Positions 51,973-63,008 are shown, counted from the stretch's first letter. The stretch is DNA of 64,000 bases from an uncultured Candidatus Melainabacteria bacterium (GCA_934718275.1 CAKUZD010000002.1:124001-188000); one strand, 5' to 3'. Translations and numbers: made by a program. Notes: generated by a model not told the origin, from the sequence alone.

Positions 51973-53133
51973 ATGCGCAAAGCAAATTGTCTTTTACCCC
52001 TTGCTTTAGGAACATTTGGACTTGGATTAACCGAATATGTCATGATGGGAATTTTGCCGGATACCGCAAAATCTATGAATTGTTCAATTCCAATGGCAGG
52101 GAATTTTATTTCAATGTATGCACTTGGAGTTGTATTTGGTTCAATATTGCTTGTTGTAATAGGAAGAACCAAGCCACTAAAGCAAATTCTGATTACGCTT
52201 GTTTCAATTTTTACACTTGCCAATCTTACTTCTGCTTTTGCTCAAAATTATCATATTTTTTGTTTGTTGAGGTTTATTGCGGGGTTGCCTCATGGAGCAT
52301 TTTTTGGTGTTGGGGCTATCGCTGCCGGTAAACTTTGTGAAAAAGGAAAAACAAATCAAGCAGTAGCTACAATGGTTTCGGGGATGACAATAGCAAACCT
52401 TTTTGGTATTCCTATGGGAACCTTTATAAGTCATAATTTCTCTTGGAGAATTACGTTTTTAATAATCGGGTTATTCGGTTTTTTAATTCTTTACTCGGTA
52501 GTGAAACTTATTCCGTATTTAAAACCACTTCCTAATTCGGGGTTTAGAGGGCAATTTAAGTTTTTTAAATCTCTGGCTCCTTGGCTTTTAATCCTTGCTG
52601 TTGTTATGGGAAATGGCGGAATATTTTGTTTATACAGTTACATAAATCCGTTACTTGTTAATGTTGCGGGAATTTCTGCAAAATATGTTTCATTTGTAAT
52701 GGTACTTGCCGGAGCAGGCATGTGTGTTGGGAACAATCTTGGTGGAAAATTATCAGACAAGTATTCTCCTGCAATTGTAGCCGGATATACCCAATTATTA
52801 GCAGCAGTTGCATTAATTGGAATGTTTCTTTGTTCGGCAAATCCTTTTATTGCTATAGCTCTGATGTGTATTTGTACAGGATGCTTGTTTGCAGTTTCTG
52901 CACCACAACAAGTTTTGTTAATAGAAAATGCCAAAGGGGGAGAAATGCTTGGTGCATCATGCTCTCAGATTTCATTTAACCTTGGAAATGCAATAGGTGC
53001 ATTTATAGGCAGTATTCCTATAGCACACGGATATGGGTATGAATATACCGCATTACCCGGAGCTTTTTTTGCTTTTATCGGATTTTCCCTTCTTTTATAT
53101 TTTTACAAAAGATATGTAAAAGTTTATAAATAG
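51973..53133 (+). CDS. MFS transporter, sugar-efflux/AraJ type
   Basis: A 386-residue permease with 12 membrane segments, starting at the ATG at 51973 (AAGGA 7 nt upstream); the longer frame from 51958 uses TTG. It begins L-A-L-G-T-F-G-L-G-L-T-E-Y-V-M-M-G-I-L-P and has G-R-T-K-P-L-K-Q and M-T-I-A-N-L-F-G-I-P-M-G-T. The pattern matches arabinose-efflux-like MFS exporters. Substrate unknown. It is convergent with the HD-domain gene, overlapping by 10 bp. Confidence 0.88.
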   Translation: MRKANCLLPLALGTFGLGLTEYVMMGILPDTAKSMNCSIPMAGNFISMYALGVVFGSILLVVIGRTKPLKQILITLVSIFTLANLTSAFAQNYHIFCLLRFIAGLPHGAFFGVGAIAAGKLCEKGKTNQAVATMVSGMTIANLFGIPMGTFISHNFSWRITFLIIGLFGFLILYSVVKLIPYLKPLPNSGFRGQFKFFKSLAPWLLILAVVMGNGGIFCLYSYINPLLVNVAGISAKYVSFVMVLAGAGMCVGNNLGGKLSDKYSPAIVAGYTQLLAAVALIGMFLCSANPFIAIALMCICTGCLFAVSAPQQVLLIENAKGGEMLGASCSQISFNLGNAIGAFIGSIPIAHGYGYEYTALPGAFFAFIGFSLLLYFYKRYVKVYK

Positions 53134-53930
53134 CATTTAGGTTCTTGCCCTTGAACTCCTGCATATAATTCAACGTATTGTTTTGCTGGGCTTGATTCGA
53201 TTTTGGTTAATAGAACCTCCTCAATTTGGAAAAATCCTACATCTCCGGACATTTCAATGTCAATTCTAATAGGTTTCTTTTCTCCATGGTGAATACCTAT
53301 TCTTTCTATAGCGTTAGCAGAGTATTTATGAATATCTCCGACTTTTGGGGTTTTATTTAATGCCATTGGAATTCTTGCCCTACCCTTTGTCATATCACAA
53401 CCATCGGCTATTAAGATTATACCGGCTTCAATTGAATGAATTCTTTTAGAAGCCATGTGCCCGACAATTGCTTCAATTGCAAGAGATTTGATAATAACTC
53501 GTCTGTGCAAATTATCAGGAAAAATATGCATTAAGGTTCTTTCAATAATATGTTTTGCAAGAATTACAGACATATCTTCATGTCCTTGACGCCCAATCAT
53601 CATACCTAAATCGTGCATTAAGCCGGCTATAATTATTGCGCACATACTATCTTCAAAAGTGCCAATTTCTTCTTTTTCCAACGAAGTTTTAATCCCTGAG
53701 TCTTGAAGAAGATTAAGCATTTTTATTGCATTTGCACAAACTTGGCGCATGTGCACAGGACCGTGGTCATTGTATCCTAATCGCTTAATAGATACATTGT
53801 TTGCGTAATCTTGCATTTCTTGCAATTCATCATCAGCAAATAGGTAATTAACTAATTCAGTGCAGACTTTACTTCCTTCAAGTCTTTTTAATATTTTAGA
53901 TTCCAGTGATACTTCTTTGATTGATTTCAT
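53124..53930 (-). CDS. HD-domain phosphohydrolase
   Basis: A 268-residue protein. The HD signature is seen: N-D-H-G-P-V-H (first His), G-L-M-H-D-L-G-M-M (His-Asp pair), G-H-E-D-M, G-H-M-A-S-K-R and I-L-I-A-D-G-C-D-M-T-K-G-R-A (distal Asp). These enzymes cleave phosphate esters of nucleotides or cyclic dinucleotides; the substrate is not predicted. Monocistronic and divergent from the UvrD-nuclease gene. Confidence 0.85.
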   Translation of the reverse strand: MKSIKEVSLESKILKRLEGSKVCTELVNYLFADDELQEMQDYANNVSIKRLGYNDHGPVHMRQVCANAIKMLNLLQDSGIKTSLEKEEIGTFEDSMCAIIIAGLMHDLGMMIGRQGHEDMSVILAKHIIERTLMHIFPDNLHRRVIIKSLAIEAIVGHMASKRIHSIEAGIILIADGCDMTKGRARIPMALNKTPKVGDIHKYSANAIERIGIHHGEKKPIRIDIEMSGDVGFFQIEEVLLTKIESSPAKQYVELYAGVQGQEPKCYL

Positions 53931-54084
53931 AACGTAATCCTAATTTCTGTTTCGCTTAAATAAAAACACGTATAAGAGTTAATATAATAAACTCAATTAT
54001 ACTAATATTATAACAGTAAATCTTGTATTTGTAAATTTCTTTTTATGTTTTAATATAAAATGATTATATAAAAAGAGGAAAATA

Positions 54085-57000
54085 ATGGCAGAAATTACAC
54101 CAAACATAAAACAACAAGAAGCAATTGACAATCTAAACGGACAAATTATGTTGCTTGCAGGTCCAGGTACAGGTAAAACTTTTACCATAATTCAACGGAT
54201 AGAAAAAATGCTGTCACAAGGAATTGAACCGAGTTCTATCTTATGCTTAACGTTCTCTGATGCAGCAGCGACAGAAATGAAACAACGTTTAACAAAAAAA
54301 ATGGGGATTTTGGCTTCTTCTGTCGATATTTATACGTATCACTCTTTTTGTAACGATATAATCAAATTATATCCACAACAATTTTTACTTGGGATTGGTG
54401 TTCGTTTAATAACAGAAACTGAAAAAATTAAAATAATGAAAGACTGTATAGACGAAGCTAATTTGTTGTATTTTATTCCAAACAGAGCTGACAAATACTT
54501 TTTTGCAAAAGATTTTATAAATTATGTTGAAAAACTTAAAAGTCAAAGAATTTCAAAAGAAGAATATTTCAAAAATATAGATACAAACCCAACTCTTATT
54601 CCTCGATTACGAGAGGTAGAATTTGAAATAGAAGAAAGGCTTGCAAAAGGGGAAACTCGCAATAAAACACGACTTGCAGAAATTGAAAAAATTAAAACAA
54701 ATATTAAAAAAGCAAAGGAGCTTTGGTCTTTATATGAACTTTATTCTGAAAAGATGCGTTCTTTAAATTTAATTGATTTTTCAGATATGATAAACTTTGT
54801 TCTGAGTGCTTTTGAAGAAGATGTAACTTTTTTGCGAGAAGTTTCAAATAAATACAAATATTTTTTAGTTGATGAATATCAAGACACAAACGATTTGCAA
54901 AACGAAATTATTTTCCAACTTTTAGATGGAAATAACGAGAAAAATATTTTGGTTGTAGGTGATGATGATCAAATTATTTATGGTTTTCAAGGAGCAAATA
55001 TTGATAATGTTGAAAACTTTTTACTTCGTTATCCAGAAACTAAAGTAATTTGTTTGAATGAAAATAATCGTTCAACTCAATCAATTCTTGATTTTAGTTA
55101 CGAAGTTATAAAACAGGATAATTCTCGATTAGAAAATAACGAGAAATTTAAAGCAAAAAATATTTCAAAAAAATTGGTTGCTAAAAATCAAGAAATAACA
55201 ATTAAAGATAAAAAAATTAAAAGGCTCCAATTTGGTGACACACTACAAGAATTTAATTATATAGTTGATGATATTGAAAAACTTGTTAAATCAGAAAATT
55301 GCCCGAAAGAATTATCTCAAATTGCAATTATAGCTAAAAAACGTCAAGAATTACAAACTTTTGGTGAACTGTTGAAAGCAAAAAATATTCCGTTTCAAAT
55401 TGATGAAGGAAAAAGTATTTTTTCAATAAAATCTTCAATAGTTGTTTATTTTTATTTGAAAGCTCTTGATAACTATTTAATGAACAGTGATAAACTTTTT
55501 GGACTAATTTTATCTGAGCCGTTTAAGATTGATTTAGAAGATTATAACAAAATTTTAGAAGAAAAAAGATTGCATAAAAAAGATAAACCAAATGATTTTA
55601 TTTCAATAATGCAAAGGTTAAAAGATTGGAAAAATTCTGAAAAAATAGAAAAATTTTTGAATACATTTTTTTATCTTCAAAAATATTCTGCAACAAATAA
55701 TTTAAGGAATATTATTATAGAAATTTTAAATAGAACAGGTATTCTGGAGTTTTTCTTTGAGACAGAACTAAATCGTGGCGAAAATTTATTAGGGATAAAA
55801 AAAATACTTTCTGAAGCTACGGATTTTTCAAATATTAATCAAACAACGGGATTAAGAGATTTTGTGGAATATTTAGATGATTGTTTAAATAACGATATTG
55901 ATATTTGTTTGGATAAAGATTCGCTTATTCAAAACGCTGTTCAATTGACAACTTACCATGGTTCAAAAGGTAGAGAATTTGAATATGTTTATTTGCCAAA
56001 TCTGATTTCTAAAAATTGGGAAGATTTTAGAATGGCAGGGGAGTATAAACTTATTACAGAACCGATTTATGGTAAAGATGAAGCACAGGAGAAAAAAGAT
56101 AAAGAGTTAATAAAACTATTATTTGTTGGGATTACAAGAGCAAAGCATGGTTTATGTTTATCTTTTGCAGATATGTGTGACAAGAAAACTCAGCAAATTA
56201 CAAAATATCTTGCAGATTTTTCAAATTATGATTTTAACAGCCAACAGTTTGAATATAATGAAGATGATTTTACAAAAGAATTTGTCAGAAGTATTTCAAG
56301 AGAAGTTTATGATAATCAAAAAGCTTTTAAGTCAGAAATTGAAGAACGAGTAAAAAGAGTTGTTCTTTCTCCCAGCAGGTTAAATGATTATCTTGCTTGC
56401 CCAAGAAAATTCTTTTATGTAAAAGTTCTCGGAATTGACGTTGAAGAAGCAAATTGGGATTATGCAAACTTCGGCTCAATCATTCACAAGCTACTTGAAA
56501 ATGCTGTGAAAATTGCGAAACAAACAGGTAGTTATCCCGAAATTGAAAAAATTAAACATGAATTTCAAAAGGGATTAGATAATTCAAAATTTACTTCTGA
56601 AGTAATGAAGGAAAAATTTGAAAAATCAGGGATTGAAATGTTAGAAAATTATTATCCGTATTTTTCATCAATTCCTATTGACAGAGTTTCAGAAGTAGAA
56701 TATACATTTGACGGTGTTCAAGTTGGAGATAATTTTTTAACCGGAAAAATAGACAGGATTGAACTGAATAATGATGGAACTTACGAACTATTTGATTATA
56801 AAACCGGACACCCTGTAACATCAACTAAAGTTGCTCCAAATCAGGATAAGGAAAATTATTTTAACCAGCTTTGTTTTTACAAATATGCATTTGAAAAAGC
56901 AACAGGGAAAAAAGTTTCTCAAGTTGGGCTGATTTATGTTGAAAATCATGCAAAAAATGTTTATAAAATATTATTAAGTGAAGATATGAAATATATTGAA

Positions 57001-57123
57001 GATTTAATTAAATCAACCTATGAAAAAATCCATAACCTTGAATTTTCACCAATAAAAGAGGACAAAAATGGGGAATGCAAAAACTGTGCATATAAGCACT
57101 TGTGTAAATTAGATTTAATTTAG
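54085..57123 (+). CDS. UvrD-type helicase with C-terminal PD-(D/E)XK nuclease
   Basis: A 1012-residue fusion. Helicase motifs are L-A-G-P-G-T-G-K-T (near 24), F-S-D-A-A-A-T-E-M, V-D-E-Y-Q-D-T-N-D-L-Q, G-D-D-D-Q-I-I-Y-G-F-Q and T-T-Y-H-G-S-K-G-R-E-F. The C-terminal 260 residues are a RecB-like nuclease (G-K-I-D-R-I-E, L-F-D-Y-K-T-G) framed by C-P-R-K-F-F and C-K-N-C-A-Y-K-H-L-C, which can bind a 4Fe-4S cluster as in AddB. It likely processes DNA ends in repair or defence. AGAGGAAAA precedes the start. No AddB-like partner is adjacent. Confidence 0.92.
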   Translation: MAEITPNIKQQEAIDNLNGQIMLLAGPGTGKTFTIIQRIEKMLSQGIEPSSILCLTFSDAAATEMKQRLTKKMGILASSVDIYTYHSFCNDIIKLYPQQFLLGIGVRLITETEKIKIMKDCIDEANLLYFIPNRADKYFFAKDFINYVEKLKSQRISKEEYFKNIDTNPTLIPRLREVEFEIEERLAKGETRNKTRLAEIEKIKTNIKKAKELWSLYELYSEKMRSLNLIDFSDMINFVLSAFEEDVTFLREVSNKYKYFLVDEYQDTNDLQNEIIFQLLDGNNEKNILVVGDDDQIIYGFQGANIDNVENFLLRYPETKVICLNENNRSTQSILDFSYEVIKQDNSRLENNEKFKAKNISKKLVAKNQEITIKDKKIKRLQFGDTLQEFNYIVDDIEKLVKSENCPKELSQIAIIAKKRQELQTFGELLKAKNIPFQIDEGKSIFSIKSSIVVYFYLKALDNYLMNSDKLFGLILSEPFKIDLEDYNKILEEKRLHKKDKPNDFISIMQRLKDWKNSEKIEKFLNTFFYLQKYSATNNLRNIIIEILNRTGILEFFFETELNRGENLLGIKKILSEATDFSNINQTTGLRDFVEYLDDCLNNDIDICLDKDSLIQNAVQLTTYHGSKGREFEYVYLPNLISKNWEDFRMAGEYKLITEPIYGKDEAQEKKDKELIKLLFVGITRAKHGLCLSFADMCDKKTQQITKYLADFSNYDFNSQQFEYNEDDFTKEFVRSISREVYDNQKAFKSEIEERVKRVVLSPSRLNDYLACPRKFFYVKVLGIDVEEANWDYANFGSIIHKLLENAVKIAKQTGSYPEIEKIKHEFQKGLDNSKFTSEVMKEKFEKSGIEMLENYYPYFSSIPIDRVSEVEYTFDGVQVGDNFLTGKIDRIELNNDGTYELFDYKTGHPVTSTKVAPNQDKENYFNQLCFYKYAFEKATGKKVSQVGLIYVENHAKNVYKILLSEDMKYIEDLIKSTYEKIHNLEFSPIKEDKNGECKNCAYKHLCKLDLI

Positions 57124-57223
57124 TATGAATTTACACTTTGTGGAACATAACTTCCATTAGCATTATAATTAATTGAACCAATATAAATTAGTAATACAAA
57201 ACCACATTTCCCTTTTAGATAGA

Positions 57224-57316
57224 ATGAAAATACTTAAAATAATTAATATTTCTATTTTGTCTTTTTTTATATTATATGCAATAGCCTCCTTTATTATAAA
57301 TAAACACTTTAATTAA
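57224..57316 (+). CDS. Possible 30-residue membrane peptide
   Basis: ATG at 57224 gives M-K-I-L-K-I-I-N-I-S-I-L-S-F-F-I-L-Y-A-I then A-S-F-I-I-N-K-H-F-N. One hydrophobic helix with a basic N-terminus is typical of small membrane proteins, but the ribosome site is poor and there is no promoter of note. The rest of 57124-57400 contains no other gene. Confidence 0.3.
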   Translation: MKILKIINISILSFFILYAIASFIINKHFN

Positions 57317-57400
57317 AGCCGGCACTTCCAAATTTCAGTGTTGAGACTTGTATGGTTTTTTAAGAAATAACAGAGAATTAATATTTTCTAATAGTAGTTT

Positions 57401-60400
57401 TTAAATTTCTGAATTTGTTATTTGATTACCTGCTTCTATAATATTTTCACCGGCTTCTAAACTATCAATATAATTTACAAGTTTTTCAAGTTGTTTTTGC
57501 GGATTTTAAACCAATCAGTTGACCAAATTCGATAAATTTTCCATCCTAATTGCTCCAAAACTTCTTGTCTTAACCTATCTCTATCGCGAGCAGTTGCACT
57601 TGAATGATATCGTGCACCATCACATTCAATTCCAAGTAAAAAATGTCCGGGATTATCCTTATCTCTAATTGCTAAATCAATTCTATATCCGGAACAACCG
57701 ACTTGTGATTTAACAGAATAACCTTTGGCTCTTAAAGCTTTACAAACAGATTCTTCAAATGGAGAATCAAACAAATCGTCAATAAATGTTTCTGTACTTT
57801 GTTTTAATGCAATTTCTCCACGTTCGGCGAAATCAAGGTACCATTGTAAAAGTTGTACTCCTCTTTTGTTCGTTTTATTCATATTGAAATCAGCTGCTTT
57901 TATGCTGCTAAATACTTCAACCATATATCTTGCACGAGTAATAAGAACATTCAAACGTCTTTCTCCGCCATCTTTATTTATTGGACCAAAATTCATTGGT
58001 AGTGTGCCGTTTTGATTTTTGAAATAACCAATACTTATCATTATCACATCTCGTTCATCCCCTTGAATAGATTCAAGGTTTTTGATAAAGAAATATTCTG
58101 AATTGTTATCACTAAAGAAGTCTTCACAACTTGGATCTTCTTCTCTCAATTTTTCAAGTTCAGCTTCAATTAAACCTTTTTGCTTAATATTTAAAGTTGC
58201 AACTCCTAATGAAATATTCGGATGTTTCTTTGCATGTTGCATAACTGCTTTTGCCACAATTTTGGCTTCTTCAAGTCGCTTATTTTCTTTTGTTGTATCA
58301 GATGGTTCGTGATAAAAGAATTTTATACCTAGCGTTTCACTGTCTTCAATACAACTAGGGAAAGTATATAATTCCTGATAAAGATGCTTATTTGAAAATG
58401 CAATTAAATATTCATGTTTGCTTCTGTAATGCCATTTTAACATACATTGAGGGAAACCTGATGTTGTACATTCATCAAGAATGCTATCTAAATCCACTCT
58501 CCCCACATCAACAGAATTATCATCATCTTCTTCTTCGCTATCGTCATCAGTTGCAACAACCGTTTGGAAGAAAGATGTTGGTGGCAACTGCTTTGTATCA
58601 CCGGCAACAATCAATTTATCTCCTCTGATTATTGACCCAATACAATCTTCCGTTGTCAACTGACTGGCTTCATCAAAAATAACAACATCGAATTTAAATG
58701 TTTCAGAATCGAGAAGTTGAGCAACCGTTGACGGACTCATCATTAGACAAGGTTTCAATGCCAAGAACAAATGTGGAATATCTTTAATCATTCGTCTTAA
58801 AGGCTTTCTAAACCTTTGTAATTTCCCATATTTTTTTAATATATTTACTTCCTTAAAGTATTCATTTTTCGCATTGTTAATATTATTTACCAGCTTGGTA
58901 ACTAATCTTGTCCTAGCACTGAGAATTTGATTTTTATCTAATATTTTAAATTCTTTTACAAGATTATCTTGATCTAATGAATTAAATTGCTTTAAACTTG
59001 GAACATTTTTAAACACAAAACCGTTTAACCAAATTCGCAAAAATTGAACTTTCAAAGCCTTTGCAAAATTAGAAAGAGGAATTTTATATTCAAAACATTT
59101 TTTATAAAATTCTGATAAATTTTCTTCATCAATTTTATCTAAAATTTCTAAATATTTAAACCATAAAGTAAGGTCATCACATTGATTTAAAATTGATGAA
59201 AATTTATTATCAATTTTTACAAATTCAACTTGATTAAATTGTTCTCCAAAAGCCTTTTCACAGTTGAATTTTAACAATTCACAAATTTCATTATAATTAT
59301 TAAAAATTTGCTCTTTTAAATTCAAAATATTTTGTAATAATTTTTGAATTTTTTCGTAATTTATTCCTTCTTTTTCGAATTTTTCTAAAATATTTCCATC
59401 AAATATTTTATCGGAATTTACAAATTCTTTGAATTTTAACAAACACTCGCTTCTGTTTTTAATTTGTTCCTCATTCGGACTATTTTTATCCCAAATTTTA
59501 TCGAATAAATCGTTTGCAATAGAATCACATTCTTCCAGTTTTTCTATCCAAATTTTTAGTTCTTTTATGTTGTTTAAATCATTAACTAATTCATCTAAAT
59601 TTGGTCGATAATTATTGACAAAAAATGCTCGAATAAATTTACAATCTTTATAAAATTTTAGAGAAATTCTTGAGAAAAATTTATCACGATAAATCGAAAA
59701 TTTTTGTATTAAAAATTCAATATCTTCATTTAAAATTCCTAAATTTAATTTGTTTTTAACTCTGTTATTATAGATATTAAATTGTTTAATATTATTACAG
59801 ATTATTTTAATGTTTTCCGTCATTTGTGGAGTGTTTTGAGCAATATTATCTATTGCAGAATTTGGTATATTTTCAACAATTTTAGCAACGTTAATTAATG
59901 AGTCGACTTGCGAAATTTTTACAATATTTTTTGTTAAAAGATATGTTTTTAAATCATTTATATTTAAACAAAAATCATTGAAATTTTTAAGAAAATTTTT
60001 TAATTCATTTTTTAATTTTAACAAAATTTCTAAATCTATTTCTCTGATTTCACAACCATAAAATGGGAAATTTTTTGGTTCTCCCAAGCGCTGTAAAATA
60101 TCTTGCATTTGTTTAAATAAATTGACATTATTATTTAATTTTTCTTGTGTCCAATTGGCATAATTTTCAAACAAATATTCAAAATCAGGAATAGAAGGAT
60201 TGTCTAACACAAAACCTATTGCATCAAACGGCTTATAGTTTAAATTCCCGATTGGAGTATGAAGATCATCCGTACATTTTCTTAAAGTTTTTACGTCAGA
60301 AGCGAGTTTGTTTAATGCGGCTTCACTATAATTCTCATTATAACTAAATTCAAGTGTATTAACGAGTTCATCAACAACACGTTTTCTGTTTGTTTTGTTG

Positions 60401-61713
60401 CTATGAAGTTCCAAACAAAATGGAGCTAATCCGTTTTTATCAAGACGATTTTTTACAACATCTAATGCTGCAATTTTTTGGCTTACAAACAAAACTTTTT
60501 TATTTTGGGATAACAATTCTGCAATTATATTTGCAATTGTTTGGCTTTTTCCTGTTCCGGGAGGCCCTTCTATAACTAAATTATGACCTTGTTTTACAAC
60601 TTGTATAGCTTGTTGTTGAGAAGAATCTGCATCAAGAATTTGATATGTTTCTTGTGGTTTAACTTTTATGTCAAGCCCATTCAATGGGCAAATGTCGTTC
60701 GTTGAAATTTGTTTTTCTTCGCTTAAACCGCAAATTGTTTTTACCAAATCACTATTTTTTATTAAGTCTTGGTTTGAATCAATGTCTTTATACATTACAA
60801 ATTTTGCAAAAGAAAATAAGCCAATATATATGTTATTTAATAATTTCCATCTTGGTTGTTTTTGTATTTTTTCTTGTACTTGGGCAAAAATTTCAATCGG
60901 ATTTAACTCATCTTCATCAAATTTTATATCTTCCAAATTTATACCAAAATCACGTTTGAATTTTAGCATTAGTGCCGGGGTTAAAATAACAGAATCCTCA
61001 TTATACTTTATTGTATAAGGTTGTCCGACACTTTTTCGTTTTATTTCAACAGGAATTAATAAAACCGGAGCTTCTAATTTTTCATCAGAGTTTTCGGATT
61101 CATACCAAATTATGCTTCCCAAAGCTAAGAAAAGAACGTTATAACCCAAGTCATCATTTGTTGATTTTGCGGTTGTGCTTATTTTGTTTAATGCTTTATT
61201 CAAATCTGTTTCAGAAAGTTTTGTTTGCAAAAACTTATCAAGATGTTTTTTCTCTAAATCATCAATTTCATATTCCTTAAATTCTTGGGCTTTAAATTCA
61301 ATTCCTTCATTCAGTTCTTCAAGAGATTTTTTATCTTCTTCAGCAATATTTTCATCATTAACTTTTACCGGCAAAAACTCCATAATTTGAGATTTTTGTA
61401 CGAGTGAACGATAAATTTCAGGCAGTTGTTCATCTATAATACGAAGTGTTGAAAATTTTGAAAATTTGAAACTTAGTAAACGATTTCTTTTGGATAAATC
61501 AATTAATTTTTCTTTCCATTTATAAATCCTTTTATCAAGATTTTTTTCTTGCTTTATGTCTGTTTCTGTTTTTGGATGAATTTCTTCAAAATTGCTTTCG
61601 ATATCAGAAATTTGAGGGTTTGTTATTTCGCTTGATTGACATATATTTGCACCACAATATTCACAAAATTTTGAATTATCACTTATCTCTTTTTGACAAT
61701 TAAAACACTTCAT
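57401..61713 (-). CDS. DUF4011 helicase with Vsr/MTES_1575-type nuclease, C-terminal frameshift
   Basis: A giant protein of about 1437 residues from the ATG at 61713. The start carries a zinc ribbon (C-F-N-C and C-E-Y-C), then DUF4011 (D-L-S-K-R-N-R-L-L-S-F-K). Superfamily-1 motor motifs are G-P-P-G-T-G-K-S-Q-T-I and I-F-D-E-A-S-Q-L-T, and Q-G-D-E-R-D-V. The end is a Vsr-like endonuclease (D-L-A-I, G-I-E-C-D-G-A-R-Y-H, W-K-I-Y-R-I-W-S-T-D-W-F). The frame breaks at a TTTT run (57504-57507); one more T restores N-P-Q-K-Q-L-E-K-L-V-N-Y-I-D-S-L, ending at 57401, while the unshifted frame stops at 57475. Such helicase-nucleases are widespread in defence islands. Confidence 0.88.
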
Positions 61714-61920
61714 TTTTATTCCCTTTTTTAATCTTGTTTTGCTCCACAAAATTTACAAAAATTTGTCTTTTTTAGAAATTTTTGTATTGTAATTTTTTTA
61801 CACGAGTTTTACCTATTGGATTTATATTTTTTGAAAAATTAACCCCTATCTTTGCCCCTTGTTACAAGGTTTAGGATAGCAAAAATTTCACCCGAAACAT
61901 AGTTTTTGTTGCAATTTATT

Positions 61921-61941
61921 AAATTTTCATTATGAAAATTT
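61921..61941. repeat. 21-bp perfect palindrome
   Basis: AAATTTTCAT and ATGAAAATTT are mirror arms around a central T. It lies in the 413-bp gap 61714-62126 between the DUF4011 gene and marR, which otherwise shows only the marR promoter and no gene. Confidence 0.4.
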
Positions 61942-62090
61942 ATTTTCGATATTTATATATTAGCAAAAATTTTTATAAAGATAAAGGTAGATTTATAAAT
62001 ATGTAAAATTAAGCTATTGGGGAACTGGTTAGTATTGTTGGGGTTGCCATGTCTAAAAAATGTAATATTCCAATTAAAATAAAAAAACTC

Positions 62091-62118
62091 TTGACAAAGT
62101 TAGATATCTAACTATAAT
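62091..62118 (+). promoter_or_regulatory. Promoter and MarR-type operator before marR
   Basis: TTGACA (62091-62096) and TATAAT (62113-62118), spacing 16. The spacer is filled by the perfect palindrome GTTAGATATCTAAC (62099-62112). A repressor bound there would block RNA polymerase. The same palindrome, one base changed, precedes the cupin gene. Confidence 0.85.
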
Positions 62119-62126
62119 GTTATTAT

Positions 62127-62531
62127 ATGAGTGCTATATTATCTCTAATATCTAAAATCCATGAAAAAGGCAATCGTTTTATTGTTGAAGAATTAAAAAA
62201 TAACGGTGCAGAAGGACTTGTACCAAGTCATGGTGATATTCTTGTATGTCTTTACAAAAATAGTAAAATGACGATGAAAGATATTGCGACTTGCATTCAT
62301 AGAACAAAACCAACGGTTACGGTCTTGGTTGATAAACTAGAGAAACTAGGATATTTAAAAAGAGAAGCTTCTGATAAAGATAATCGTTCTACAAATATAG
62401 TTTTGACGCAAAAAGGCAAGGATTTTAAAGTAACTTTTGAAAAAATTTCAAATGATTTAAACAAAATGTTAAACAAAAATTTATCAAATAAAGAAGTTAA
62501 ACTTTTAGAAGAACTTTTGCAAAAAATGTAA
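62127..62531 (+). CDS. MarR-family transcriptional regulator
   Basis: A 134-residue winged-helix protein. Recognition helix region: M-T-M-K-D-I-A-T-C-I-H-R-T-K-P-T-V-T-V-L-V, followed by the wing S-D-K-D-N-R-S-T-N-I-V-L-T-Q-K-G, a classic MarR D-x-R-x-x wing. These proteins repress genes until a small ligand or oxidant binds. The message begins about 10 bases before the ATG and therefore has no ribosome site (a nearly leaderless mRNA). An operator covers its promoter, and a second one lies 24 bp after its stop, before the cupin gene. Confidence 0.93.
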   Translation: MSAILSLISKIHEKGNRFIVEELKNNGAEGLVPSHGDILVCLYKNSKMTMKDIATCIHRTKPTVTVLVDKLEKLGYLKREASDKDNRSTNIVLTQKGKDFKVTFEKISNDLNKMLNKNLSNKEVKLLEELLQKM

Positions 62532-62554
62532 GCAAAAAATTTTTTACAGTAATA

Positions 62555-62568
62555 GTTAGACATCTAAC
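62555..62568 (+). promoter_or_regulatory. Second MarR-type operator before the cupin gene
   Basis: GTTAGACATCTAAC differs from the marR operator at one central base. It is placed 16 nt before the cupin ATG, just before the AAAGGAG ribosome site. Confidence 0.8.
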
Positions 62569-62584
62569 GAAAGGAGAAAATATT

Positions 62585-62959
62585 ATGACAAACTTTAAAA
62601 AAGAAGAAATCGGAAAAATTAGTGAAGTAGGCAAAAATTATGAAAACGGTAAAGCCTTTTTGCATGATTTGTTAGGATTAACAAGTTGTGAAATTTCAGT
62701 TAGTGTAATGCCGGCAGGGGTAAAATTGCCATTTAATCACAAACACAAACAAAACGAAGAAGTTTATATTTTCTTAAAGGGTGAAGGTACAATGACTCTA
62801 GATAATGAAGTTGTTGAATTAAAAGAAGGAACTTGTATCAAAGTTCTTCCAAATGCCGTAAGAACAATGGAAGCAAAAACAGATATGGAATATATTTGTG
62901 TTCAAGCAAAGTCTAATAGTTTAGAACAATTTGGACTTGGTGATGCTGAATTGTGCTAA
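62585..62959 (+). CDS. Cupin-domain protein
   Basis: A 124-residue single cupin barrel. Metal-site motif one: P-F-N-H-K-H-K-Q-N-E-E-V-Y-I-F-L-K-G-E-G (His, His, Glu). Motif two, G-T-C-I-K-V-L-P-N-A-V-R, lacks the usual His, so metal binding may be altered. It is the second gene of the MarR unit and probably the regulated function, e.g. a small-molecule-binding or stress-response protein. Closed by a strong terminator. Confidence 0.9.
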   Translation: MTNFKKEEIGKISEVGKNYENGKAFLHDLLGLTSCEISVSVMPAGVKLPFNHKHKQNEEVYIFLKGEGTMTLDNEVVELKEGTCIKVLPNAVRTMEAKTDMEYICVQAKSNSLEQFGLGDAELC

Positions 62960-62964
62960 AATTT

Positions 62965-62985
62965 AAAGGGGCATCTTGCCCCTTT
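62965..62985 (+). terminator. Terminator after cupin gene
   Basis: AAAGGGGCA (62965-62973) pairs perfectly with TGCCCCTTT (62977-62985), loop TCT, followed by TT. Strong. Confidence 0.92.
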
Positions 62986-63008
62986 TTAATCAGGAATAAA
63001 AGTATAAA

